NCBI RefSeq assembly: GCF_001640805.2
Contig: NC_066854.1
Location: 12,432,644-12,496,643, forward strand
DNA from: Lates calcarifer
Lineage: Eukaryota > Chordata > Actinopteri > Centropomidae
Length of the DNA stretch: 64,000 nt
Direction: 5' to 3'
In this document: positions 31,500-43,518 of the stretch, in pieces
Layout of the letters: every line of letters begins with the position of its first letter
How positions within the stretch are numbered: the first letter of the stretch is position 1
Program-made: the position numbers and the translations under genes
The notes under the pieces: model-generated
What the model saw: the letters and a program-made list of their open reading frames with translations, nothing else
What the model was told of the DNA's origin: nothing
Database searches by the model: none

Positions 31500-33915
31500 A
31501 ATTAATATTAGAACTTGAATTTCTCAAATCTTTAAAATTCGATTGGATTGCTCAAAAGTGGCATGGCTGTGTGAGAACATAGATTTATATACAGGCTCCT
31601 GTGTTCAAGAGGAGTCATCAAAAGTACTCTGCAGTGTTTAGGCATTTAAAAAGAGAAAACAATTACCTTAAATTTTGATTTAATGGTATTGTCTTTATAT
31701 TTTGGTTTGTTCCAGTATGTTACCATCTATGTTTGTTCCTTCACTTTCTAATTTCCGTCCAAAATGTGCTTTGAAGGTGTGGTCTAGTGATGAAGAGGCA
31801 GACTACATACTGTGATTACAACCTCTCTGATTAGAATTTAGGCCGTGATCCTTGCTGCATACCATTACTGGCTCTGTCTCCCCTCATTTCCTGTCACCTC
31901 TCTATTGTCTGCTCTATTTGTTGCTATTGTAGTCCCTACAGTGTCCAACACGCAGCATGATTTGATGCTGATCTCAAGGACAGTTCTTGTAGAGTCATTT
32001 CAAATCAGTTTCCTTCATTCTGACTAAAATTCAAAGCAGCAACTTCTTCATGGCATCATCAGGTTATGTTCAGACATGAGTTTAACTATAGAGAACATTT
32101 CTTTTTATTGTCAGTTGTCCTTTGTGAGAGACACTTGAGATTCTGTGAGAACATTTCCAAAGCTTTTGGTAAAATTCATTCTGTTCTCTCGCCTGCAGTA
32201 TCTCTTCATGTAGTCATTATTGTGTCTGTGTTTCACTCTCCCTGGCTGTGTTTACATTTATCTTGCAAAGTTTTAAAAGAGTTAATTTTGGGAAATTCTC
32301 ATGGAACATTTTAGAGCAAAATACAGCCAGTAATTGCACTAAAATGTTTGTATATATCTATTCTGTTTTAAAGACCAATGTTAACATCCCCATATAAAGA
32401 GAGTAGCCCCAAGATTTAAGTTAATACATTTTCCTTAATCTTAGCTCTGCTGTTTCAATTTTTTATATTGGGAATATTATAAGGCCCTGACCTTTGAACT
32501 ATTGGAAACTACTAGAAAGAAAAATAAAGGTGAGATGGTTCCTAGTTTTTAGTGTCCTAATTGGAATAAAGTCAGGGTTTTATTACAGTTTTAACACCTT
32601 TTCTTCAAGCAGTACTTCTACTTCAAACTTCAGATTTATTCATTAAAACCGGTGTGTGTGAGTAGTTTCTGAAAACGACAATAACTTGAGAATGGCTGTT
32701 CTGTGTTGACAAAGAGAGAGCGAGAGAGAATGGAAAGATGGAGAAGGCTAGTTAGAGACACATCTGATTGTGCTTCATTACTCAAGAACTGTACAAGGAC
32801 AAATATCACGTACAGACAGCAGGAAGTGATTGCAGAGAGGGTCACTGGTTAGTTAGCTGACATACTTAATGACAAGATTTGCAGAATAAATGGATGACAG
32901 CAGAGTTTAAGAAAATTGCACTGACTGCCTGACTGCTTTGCTGACTGAAAGAATGAAAGCTTCAGTAGGCACAATATTCATGAGAGTGTACATCCTTCTT
33001 ATTAACCTAAATTACAAAACTGGGGTGTAACAGAGAAGAGAGCCTAGCTGTCCAAATGATTTTTTTATACCTTGGTCAAACTGCAAACTGATATTCTCAA
33101 TCCTAAATTCGGAGCATTTCACAAGTTATTTGAGGCAAAGTCCCTTCAAACAAAACAACTACCTTCACTGCCTTTACAAAGAATAGCCATAATAGCTGAT
33201 TTTATTATGGCTTTTTTATGATTTGCCACCACAATAACTAGGTGTGGATAGGGTTAGGGAAAGATGATAGGAACGTTCATCATCAGGAGACCTACCTGGT
33301 TATGATGGAGGAATTATCATGGTCAAACACAACAACAAAAAAGGGTATCCTATACTGCAGACCAATCTAATCACAACATCCCCTGTTGAGGTTAAGGAAG
33401 GGACTGTGCTGCATCTCCTCTCTGCCCTTATTTCCTGTCAGCTCTCTTTTGTCTGTAGAGCTCAGTTCAGAGAAAGCTCTTTCTGGTTGGTTGGTGTAAC
33501 TTCTTCTCAGTGGAGGTGTCTTTACTTCCATGACCACGACTCTTCCATGGCTTCTGAGCCCCTGGAGAGAGCAGAGTGGAGTGGTGGAGTAGTAAAGAGA
33601 GATCGGGCCCGAGCCTGACCCAAAGGGAGCATCAAACACCTTTAATCTGAGGCGGTCCAATATAGGTCCAATAAATACGGTTGAGGTTTCCTCAACTCCT
33701 GTCACGATGGAACAAATTGTCTCCCGCTTCCAACTAGCTCTCTGCAGTTCTCCATGGATTGATTTTTCTTGTTCATGGCTACAGCTTGGTATGGAATGTC
33801 AATACTTTGAGTATTTGTCGACCAAATTGCTTCCACTGCACCAAACCATGAATATATTCTTTACTCAGCTCTATCCATGGCTGTTGGATTTAGTACGGAC
33901 TTACAAAGTACAATT
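31500..33915. other. Gene-free stretch with faint repeat tails
   Basis: Pieces such as ctcatttcctgtcacctctc (near 31880) and cttatttcctgtcagctctc (near 33430) look like the tail of one dispersed repeat family, present twice. A short gggcccgagcctgaccc block lies near 33606. No exon was recognised. Confidence 0.4.
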
Positions 33916-34686
33916 TATGTTCACTGAGCACTTTATTAGAAACACTAAACTGATACTGTGTGTTTCCTCCTTTTCATCCACAGAATGTTAGAATCTTTTG
34001 AGATTCTGCTCCATGTTGACATGACTGCATCACAACATTTCTGCAGATTTGTCAGCTGCACTTTCATGCTGCCACTCTCCCCTTCTACCACATCCCAGGT
34101 GTTTGTGACTAGAGAGGCTGCTGAAGTACACAGAACTCATAGTCACGTTTACTAAATCCATTTGAGACTCTTTTGTTTGACATGTAACGTGCATTATCAT
34201 GCTGGGAACAGCCATTAGAAGATGGTACATTGTGGCCATAAAGGGATGCACATAATCAGTAACAATACTCAAGCTGTGGCACTCCAGCAATGATTCCCCA
34301 CCTCTCCACATAATTAGTAACCGCAGCGTTTCCAGTAGCTCCAACCAGTCTGGCCATTTTCCTCTGATGTGCTCCCATTGACAAGGCATTTCAGTCTGCA
34401 GAGCTGCTGCTGGGCGTTTTTTGTTTTCACACTATTTTGAATAAAAACTCTAGAGACTGTTGATGCGTGAAAATCCCAGGAGCTCAGCAGTTTCAGAAAT
34501 GCTCAAACCAGCCCATCTGACACCAACAGTCCTACCAAGGTCAAAGTCACTGAGAGCACATTTTTTCCCCATTCTGATATCTGAGACACATCTGTGAAGA
34601 TTAACTGAGGCTTCTGACCTGATTAGATAATTGCATGAATAAGCAGTTGCACAAGTGTTCCTAATAAAGTGCTCAGAGAGTGTATA
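33916..34686 (-). mobile_element. Tc1/mariner-superfamily element, second deleted copy
   Basis: The terminal inverted repeats are clear: cactgagcactttattagaa on the left, and cctaataaagtgctcagaga on the right. The internal sequence parallels 17969-18822: gaagatggtacattgtggcc, aagggatgcacataatcagt and aacaatactcaagctgtggc match the DDE region, and ctgatatctgagacacatct lies before the right end. The minus-strand frame is broken into short pieces (e.g. IVTDYVHPF). Inactive. Confidence 0.85.
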
Positions 34687-36343
34687 TCAGATATTTAGAC
34701 GCACTGGGAGGAGAAGTAGCCATTTACTAATTACAACTAACAGCTAAAGCACCAAGATAAAATCCAAGTTTAAAGTCCAGCTCTGATGGATCATGGTTTT
34801 TTGCAGTGTTTAAAAATACAGGTACATTTTTAAACAACTTAATTAGGAGGAAACCGAGTCGAAAAGGTTGAGGAAGTTTCCACTCATATGTGTATTGACC
34901 AATAAATAGCCAATGTATGACATCATGATGATCAGGTGGTGCTGGAGAACCACTATATTAACACTCATTTAAGTAGACTGTCTGGCTAGACAGATGAGTT
35001 TTATCTGTTGAAAGCAGATAGCAGGTTTTATCTTCAAATAAGAAGATAATACACAGAATGTATTTTCCCTGATAAGTCAAAATATGCTGAACAATGCTGT
35101 GTCATGATAGTTCAAGATTACCTGTTCTTCAGGATTGCAGGATGCACACTGTACAAATACCAAACTAAAGCAAACACCTGGAGAAACCATCATTAGGCTA
35201 AATAACTTGGCATTTAGTTTAATTTGCTAGTTAACTGTAAAGACTGCCCAAGCATTTTTAAAGCTCTATGAGTAAAACTCAATGTAATGTATAATACAAA
35301 TGTAGTAACCAGTCACTAGTTTAAAATACACCACTGTATGTTCACATGTCAATTTAAAGTGCATTGCTGTAAATACACAACACAGTAATTCTGAATATTT
35401 GAGCTCAATATATCACATACTGAATCATTCCAAAGAAGGGATACATGGTCTTTGTGTTCTTTCAAAGTATATGAACTATATTTACCTCCCAATGTACAGA
35501 GCATGTACTTTATATTGATCTAAAGACATTGTGAATTGTAGTCTTATTTTTTGTCAGAATATTGCTATCAAAAATCAGTGAAAAGAAAACATTTTCACCA
35601 TATTGAAGAACAACTGATTCATTTGTTTTTTATGTCAAGAGTACATCCCTGGATTAAGATGACATATGTTTTATATTGGAAGCTGGAAACTTGTAATATA
35701 AATGGCAGACTAAAGGAAACACCAACATATAACGTCTTTCGTAGTGTTTCCTGTGTTGGTAACCATCTGTATATGTACTGTATATGCTTTAAATTAAACT
35801 GCTACTGTACCGGAACTGTGTTCCCAATGGCACACAAGACTGCTAACCGAGGGACTCTTTAAAGGGTAAATCAACACTAAATGTAGCAGATGTTTTAGGC
35901 TTTGGAACTGGATTCTAGAAGTACAAGGCTTAACATTTCCATCTTTAAGCTCGCAACAAGGACTCTTTGTAAGTACACAAACAAGCTTTTTCCACTGCAG
36001 GAACTTAACTTGAGGTGTAGTTACTGTCACAGGTTCTGCTTTTGTTTCCTCTGTACTTCCTTCTCTCTGGGGGAGTTCCTGAACCTAAATTTGGGCACTG
36101 CTCAGGAGGTAGTATTGTGTTACTAGTTTAATTGTATTAGTTAATTGCAAAAATTAAAGACATAGTGTTGGTAGGAACACTAGCGTTTGGTTAGCGTTAG
36201 TGTTTTCAAGAAAATCTAAACATTTTACGCCCAAATACACCATACCATGCAAGCAGCGATGACAGCTATTCCTGGAGCACTGGAGACCTCACCGCTGAAA
36301 CAGCAGTGTCTCCATATGGTGTCACCTTTTCAGTGACTTACAG

Positions 36344-37371
36344 TAACTCTCTAAGTTTGGACCACCTAATAATTTAAGGGTTTGTCTGTTACACTGTAGA
36401 ACAATACTGAAGACACCAGACTATTAAATAACACATGGAGTTGTGTAGTAGACAAATTGATGACAAGCTTTCCATGCTACTGGCAGTATATGGTAGTCAC
36501 CTGGGATGGTTTTCAGTTTCAGTGGGATTCTTGTTCTCTCTGAATGCACCATCAGTTGTGTTGGTATACAGCAAACTTACAATTACTGGACTACTACTAC
36601 TACTGTACTGCCTCAGATTTAACAGTGCCTCAGATTACCCACATCCGTGTATCCCAGAGTTCATGTAGCGGACACATTTCAACATCACCTGTTCACAGAA
36701 GACTGTGTGAATCAGGCCTTCATGTTTGATTTGCTTCAAAGAACCCACTACTGTGGGAGACCAAATAACAAGAGATTTGCTTGGACATTAGACCAGTGGA
36801 AATCTGTACTTCAGTCTGATGAGTCAACATTTGCGATTTCTGGTTCCAACTGCCGTGAGACGCAGAGGTGGACAGATGGTATCTGCATGTGTGGTTGCCA
36901 CTGTGAAGCATGGATGAGGAGGTGTTATGATGTGAGGGTGCTTTGCTTGGCGAACAGTATAGTATTCAAGGCCACATCCCTCCCAACATGTGGTGTGGGA
37001 CCGTCGTGTGTTTTTCAGTGATCCAAAACACACCTCTTATTGGACCAAGAGGAAAGTGGTGGAGAGCTACATCTGTGACCTGGCCTCCACAAACCTTCAA
37101 GACTGTTAGAAATGCATTCCAGGTCACTACTTGACGATGCTGGTTGAGAGAATGCCAGGAGTGTGCAAAGCTGTTATCAAGTCAGAGGGAGGCTACTATG
37201 AAGAATTTAAAATTGAAAACATTTTGCTTTGTTGACAGTATCGGTCACTACATAATTCCATGTGTTCCTCGTGGTTTTATAGTTGTCATGTCCTCTATTA
37301 ATCTACACTGTAAGAAATGATTTAAACAATGAAAAACCATTCAATGAGAAGGTGCGCCCAAACTTCTAAAC
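36344..37371 (+). mobile_element. Tc1-like DNA transposon, decayed, different family
   Basis: The ends are inverted: ctaagtttggaccacc on the left, and ggtgcgcccaaacttctaaa on the right. The plus-strand frames carry transposase pieces: KRFAWTLDQWKSVLQSDEST (first catalytic Asp region), then a piece with RETQRW, and further on VTWPPQTFKT (the PPQSPD box) and, in another frame, LRECQECAKLLSSQ. Several frameshifts and stops are present, and the helix-turn-helix half is mostly absent. Inactive. Confidence 0.8.
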
Positions 37372-37399
37372 TTGTTTATTCTAAACTTTGAGTTTGGTA

Positions 37400-40300
37400 A
37401 AACATAGTGGAGAACAAGGCAGGTTTTCCCCAGTTCAGCTTAAAAGCAACTGAGAAAATCCAGCTTATGCATCACAAAAGCACAGCACAGTCCTACATAT
37501 TCAGTGTGCATGCTCACATCCTCGTGGAGTCAAAACATCTGAGTCCTGCAGGACTCTCGTCATCCTGGCCTCCTTGACAATTCTCTTTCAGTCAACCGAA
37601 CAGAAGCATAGCTCAAAGAAGACAGCTGTGTGTTGTTGCTTCAAATAGTGCCCTTTTTAAAAATAAAATAAATACACACGTACTCTAGTAAGAAGTACAC
37701 GGTTCAATTACCTTTAAAATGATTTGTTTAGTAGTGTAAGCAGCAGTAGAATGTCCTCAAAAATGAATGCACTCAAGTAATGTAGCAGTAGCTCAAACAT
37801 GAACAATACTTGATCAAAAGCATTTAGTTATTTCCCTCCTGAGCCATATAGCAGTGAAATGGCAGCTTACTGCCCGTTATGAATCACAGTTGATTTACTC
37901 TTTAAAAAACAGCGAGTGCTGTCACGAGTCCTTTCTTCACTTTGGTCTCTTGTGGTGGCTTTTGGGGAAACCCCTCTGGTGATTTTTTTTGTCTGTATAA
38001 TGCTTTGGCTGTTTGTACTTTCTCTTATACTGGTTAATGTGAAACATAGATGCATAATTTTCAACGCAACATAGAACATCGCCTGGCACAGTACACAGCT
38101 AGTATTACTTTTTAAATGAAATGTACTAAAGATATATCAGAAGCAACTTGTGTTGATACAAAACTGTAATGCTAATAAACACCTGCTGTTGAAAGGTTGG
38201 GGTGTGTTTTGTCTCAAACTACGCTCAGTGGTAATGTGAAAGTGGCACAGCCTATACGTGGTATACAAACATTATTTAGGGGAATTATTCAAAATTGAAA
38301 GCTCCCCATCTGGATGAGTTTTAAGCCATATAAAGCCAATAATCTGTTCCTTTCAAACATAGATTTCACTGTTTCCTGTTTTCGTAGAAGTTTCTTGATT
38401 GGCTCAAAACTGGGTGTGATGTCACAAGACCCTTCAGCTATGTCCAGTAGTTGAATTACCATTTAGTATAAGCAGAGAGAAACTTTCCCCTTCAGCAGAC
38501 TAAGGTGAAAAGACACTGCACGTACATCATTCAACACAGCGAGTCACTACTTTTTTTATTTAAGCATGAGTGTTGGACATCAGAAGTGGCCCCTCCCACT
38601 GGCACTGTAAAGCAGACGTCATGCTGTAACCATGGCAACACAGATAGAAGCTACACATATCATTTATTCCAGTGTCGATTCCAATGAAATGGAACACAGA
38701 GATCAGAACATGAGAGCTGACCTAGATTGGGAGAGGCAAGTTATTAAGAGTCAGAATCAGAGAGAATGAATCAAATGGACAAAAAGCTCACAGTTAATTA
38801 CACAAGTTTATGCAGCAAAATATTCAGGCATTATTAATTCAGAAAGTATTTAAGCACTCAGTGAAGCAGTTAAATTGCATGGATTGTCTTGGACTGACCA
38901 AAATTCTATGTTGTCTTTACTACAGTTGGTATGTTACACCACTGTTTTACAGTATATGACCTGGCTTACACTGTGAGGAACAGATTGTGTGAAAACAAAC
39001 CCATGCATCTCACACAATTGTAATATAAGAATAAACAATAGAAATCACTGGCATTTAACAGTCACACAGAGGGGAGTAGAGAGGCGGTGTGTTGCCATGG
39101 TGAAGGTGTGATCATCATCATCATCATCACCACAGTCAGCCGAATAACTGTGTCTTATTATAGGGATGAATAATCATTACCAGGAATGCTAAATAGTAAC
39201 TCTGAGGTAGTATATATGAGGCATCTCTCTCACACACTACACACACACACACAACCAAAAGTCTGTGTCTGTTATTTAGAAGATAGTGTTTCAGTGATGC
39301 ACATTTGTGCCTCATGTGTTTAATGTGATATAGCCTTTCTCCAGCTTTTCATGTCTTTTATAATCTAGCAGTTGGTATTATATTTGGTGTCATATACTTT
39401 TTCATTTTCAGCATGGAGATAGCTCCCAGTTGATCATACATGTTGCACATACCTGTGAATTGATATTTTAGACAACAGAGTTTCTATTTAATGCAGTTGA
39501 ATTTGAACCCCTCAGCTTGAGATTCTAATTGCATGGAAATGTGTTTGAAGGGATGTACTTTTGTCTTGACATGCCTCAACTCTCCAGAAAAAAACATCAA
39601 TTAGCTTCTCAGTCTACATTTGCTGTCTCAGTCGTGTATCTGGTGTGTGTCAATGGAACTGATGACCATGACACAATGCAAGAACCAGTCATTCCAACAG
39701 TGGCATGTGCAAGTGATTTAAGAAATATTTTGGCATTCACCAAGAGAGAGAGCGAAATGCAGGAGCAGTCAAGTGAACAAAAAGACTGCCTTTCCTCACT
39801 TCAGAGTGAATTTCTTAATTAAAAAATACCTGTAACAAAAATAAATATTCTGCATATTGTAATATTATTCTGTTTCACCATACCATCATAATGACCTGCC
39901 AATTTACTGATTTTTTTCTTAGATTCTAGTATTTTTATTGGCATCATGGCAGCCTATACATTTTGGTAGTTGTTGGAAATGCTGTCACTCCTCTCACTAT
40001 CTCAGAATCTCTATGCAGGTCATGTTCAGTGTCATCCTCTGTTGCACCTTACAGTGTCACATCACATACTGTCATATTCTCCAGTAATATTCTCTAGTCT
40101 AATGTCTCAGTGATTGCCATCCCCTCCGTTGCCTTGTCATGGATAGCTTTAACTTCATATCACTTAAACCATTCCCTCTTTACTTCTGTCACAGCACAGA
40201 ACTGCTCTGATGACACATCACTGACAGATGTACTGTTTACATTTTCTGATGGTTTTAGGTCCTCTAATATGGACTGCTAAATGTGTTATGTTTCTGTTTA

Positions 40301-41430
40301 CAGATGTCTGGCAGCAGACTGGAAGCTCTGCACTGTGAAATCCTTTAATCTCTTGTATGACATTTTTGTGAATGAACCTTTCCCACAAACAAAGCGGAAC
40401 AGACAGTTATATATTGCAATTTTAGGGTTGCTGAGTTTGCTATTGATCAAATCTCGAGAACATGTGTCTCTCTGTGAGACACATACAGTTTCTGAATCTG
40501 ACTTGGACCACTTGTTCTAAGCCTCATCTAAACCATCAACTTGTCTCTTTGGATGTAAAATTCTGAAATTGATCTTGGTGAAAGGCGAACATTCTTAAAG
40601 TCGTACAAGTGTTTCAAAACATTCACCTTTTCCATCTTACCTGAGTTTGCAGGCCCCCTGTGTAACCCTGGTTCAGCATGGTATCTGGCACACAGGCAGA
40701 TTAGAAATGCATTGTTAACAAGTGAATAAGTATAAATTTCTTTATTCATACAGCATCTTCCCAGAGCAAGCCTCATTAAGTCCCAGACAGTCTATAGAAC
40801 AAAGCATAAGAACAACATGCAACTATGACAACACAAAAAGTATAAATGAAAGACCTTTCTCTACAAGAAGATTTTCAGATGCTCAAAAATAGAGATGTAT
40901 TACATGTATGATGTATTAGTACTTAAAGCAGTTTCACTCAGTCAACAAAGGTGTTCTTCTGAGTCAAGTGCCACAACAGATCTCAGGTACTCTAAGTCTT
41001 GAGAGTCATCAAAAGCCTTTAACTCTGAATGGCTAACACCTACGCACCTTGGCAAAAGCTTTCATCAGGATGTTGGCTTTTGGATGCCTCATAAAGGAGA
41101 TCCACTTTTCTGACTGACCTTATGGAACTAAGGAACAGGGAGAGCACTCCACAATAAGCTACAAGTCAAAGGTCTGAAAGGGTGACCCAAAGATCAGGTA
41201 TTTTTGTATACATAGAAATTTTGACTATTGTTGGGTATAGTGACTAAAACTACTATTCAAGTAAAAAGTCACAGTGCTCAGCTGTTCACACAGCCTACAA
41301 TTATTATCTCAAAGTTTGGAACACATGTCCATATGAGGATGATTATAAGGCCTGACACCACCACCATCACAGAGTTGTTACAATTGTGAGATAGAACATA
41401 ATCACTAGCCTGATTTCAGACCTCAAAATC
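37400..41430. other. Gene-free stretch
   Basis: AT-rich sequence with an (ATC)n run at 39112-39129 and a short (CA)n run at 39239-39252. The 97-codon frame at 39529-39822 has no recognised motif and no splice support, and I do not call it. Confidence 0.45.
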
Positions 41431-41880
41431 ATCTCCCTCATCACCAGTAGTCCCACTGATTACTCCTGTAAACAACTTTCCATTTCATATGGACTGGAGC
41501 ACTGTCTTTCAGTGAGCACAAACAGTTTTCTACAGAGAAACAGCTCCTTCTTTTTACTTTAGTTACTTCCATTTGCTCTAATCTAAAATCCTTGGTGTGA
41601 AATGTACAACAAAAGCTTATTAAATCATTGACAAGGTCCTGCTCATTAGTAAATGAGATAAAATGTCCTTTGGGTTTTTGTCGTGTATTAGTCGGTAAGC
41701 CCCGCCAGACTTTTTCTGTGTCTTTCTTGTGCTTTCTTGAAGAGTGACTCTGTCTCATCCCTGTAGGCTCACACTCCATTTTAGTTTTGATATTCCTTTG
41801 TACTGTTCTCATTTCCTTTTCACTTCCAACGGCCTTGAACAGATACTTCTTCTCATTTAGCAGTGCTTAAAGTTATGTTG
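41430..41880 (-). mobile_element. Probable LINE fragment between endonuclease and reverse transcriptase
   Basis: The minus-strand frame 41812-41441 contains RKHKKDTEKVWRGLPTNTRQ and then LVNDLISFCCTFHTKDF. This resembles the fish L2/Rex-type LINE linker in which VW-x-GL-x-x-IT is followed by LNxFYxRF. It has no start or catalytic motif of its own. The call rests on this pattern alone; an unrelated chance frame is possible. Confidence 0.4.
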
Positions 41881-43518
41881 TTCCCCATGGTTTATATTTT
41901 TAGTATACTCACGCTGTTTTTTCAGGCAATAACATACAGTCACAACGTTATGGTGATAACAGCTAGATTAAGGGAATTCCAACTTTTAAAATGAGATTTT
42001 TCTTGAATACTTAAATATGTAATTTTGCTGAATCGTTGGCCAGTCACCAGAATATTTAGGTCTCATACGTTATGACCACTCAGTGGTTTAATACAAAGGC
42101 CATCACCTTGCATTCACCAATCAGTGTAGGTAGAATTACTTCTCTGTGATTTAGTAATAGATGCATGAAAGAGATTTGCTAAAATGGGAGTCTTAGGACC
42201 AAATAATAATGATTAAAAAAAACAATAGCTGAACTAAGAAACTGAACATGGACTATTATGAGAAAACAAAACATGCAGAAAGCAGATCAAACACAGTGAA
42301 ACATCTCTTGTCAGTGAATTGGACAGTTACTCGTCATGCAAAAAGAAAAAGAACGGTAGTTTCAAAAAACTATCCAAAGTTCAGCAGACTTCACAAACAT
42401 CAGGATAAACTACATGTGTGAAACCTCAACCAAATGTGAATCAGTGGCTGAAATGAAGACAGCAGAAATAAATCATTGCTGCAGGGAGCTGTTTATTTAT
42501 TGATGAAAGCTTTCTTCTCTAACCTACATCAAAGGCAGAGTGACATACGAGGTGTGTGTAGGTGTGTGTAAGTATGTGTATGAGAGAGACAGAGAGAAAG
42601 AGATTGAATGTGCATATGATGTATGTGTTTTATAGAGACAGCCAAATCAGGTCATTGAGATTAGATCAAAGTCACATGACACCATATCATCAAGATCACA
42701 AACAGCAGAACTTGAAACACATCTCTTGTGTCAAACACAGCCATTGTTATAGAACTAGTGAAAAATGTGTCAGCTTTTAATAATGAACAAGCAATAATAA
42801 TAACTACTACAGATAGCAGCAACTAAACACTAAACAGCATTTGGAAACTGGTTGTAATATACAGAAAGACAGAGAAAATCCTTAGTTCAAAGTCTGCTGT
42901 TGTGGTGGTGGTTTATTGATACGCTAGAATACAGCAGTGAGTTTACTGATGCACAGAGCAGGTCTGAGGTAGTAGACTGACCCAGAGTGAGGGGGGGGGG
43001 CAACAAATCTAAATGGAATTATCAGCAAAAAACAACCATCACATCCATTTGTACTTAAAAGACTGACTTACCTACTTAATTTGTCTGAGACTACTGATGC
43101 CGTCTGTATTGTATTAGAGCCAGTAATCCGTAAGCCAACCAATTATGTGCCAAATGTGTACAAATATTATTTGTTTATCACTATGTATAAAACTGGATAT
43201 GGTCCAACAAAAGACAAATTGTACTGTGGTTGGAGAAAAAAGTGTCATGTGCTCTGCTCACTTGCTAACTAGTTTTGTGTGTGCTCAGTTACAATGTGGT
43301 TTTCAGGTCATTTTAATTTGCTATTGTTGACATACTGTATATAGCCTAAAGATCAGCCTCACATGTCTGTAACTGTCTGTAACTTTGAAGACTCAAAAAT
43401 ATGTGTATGGAAATCAGCCTATAAAGCTATAAGTGTTGGGGCCACTGTCAACTAACAATTATTGTTTCTGCTTGCTCTCTAACTCTGAAGACTTTTGTCT
43501 GATCCTGGAGACTCTTCT
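41880..43518. other. Gene-free flank, probably includes the mdk 3' UTR
   Basis: Directly downstream of the mdk stop on the minus strand. It holds GT-rich sequence near 42550-42580 and a 10-G run at 42991-43000. No poly(A) site could be assigned with confidence. Confidence 0.4.

Noticed and set aside
33319..33705. Frames of 99 and 112 codons on opposite strands
   Set aside because: They overlap each other, show no motif, and lie in sequence that includes dispersed-repeat tails.
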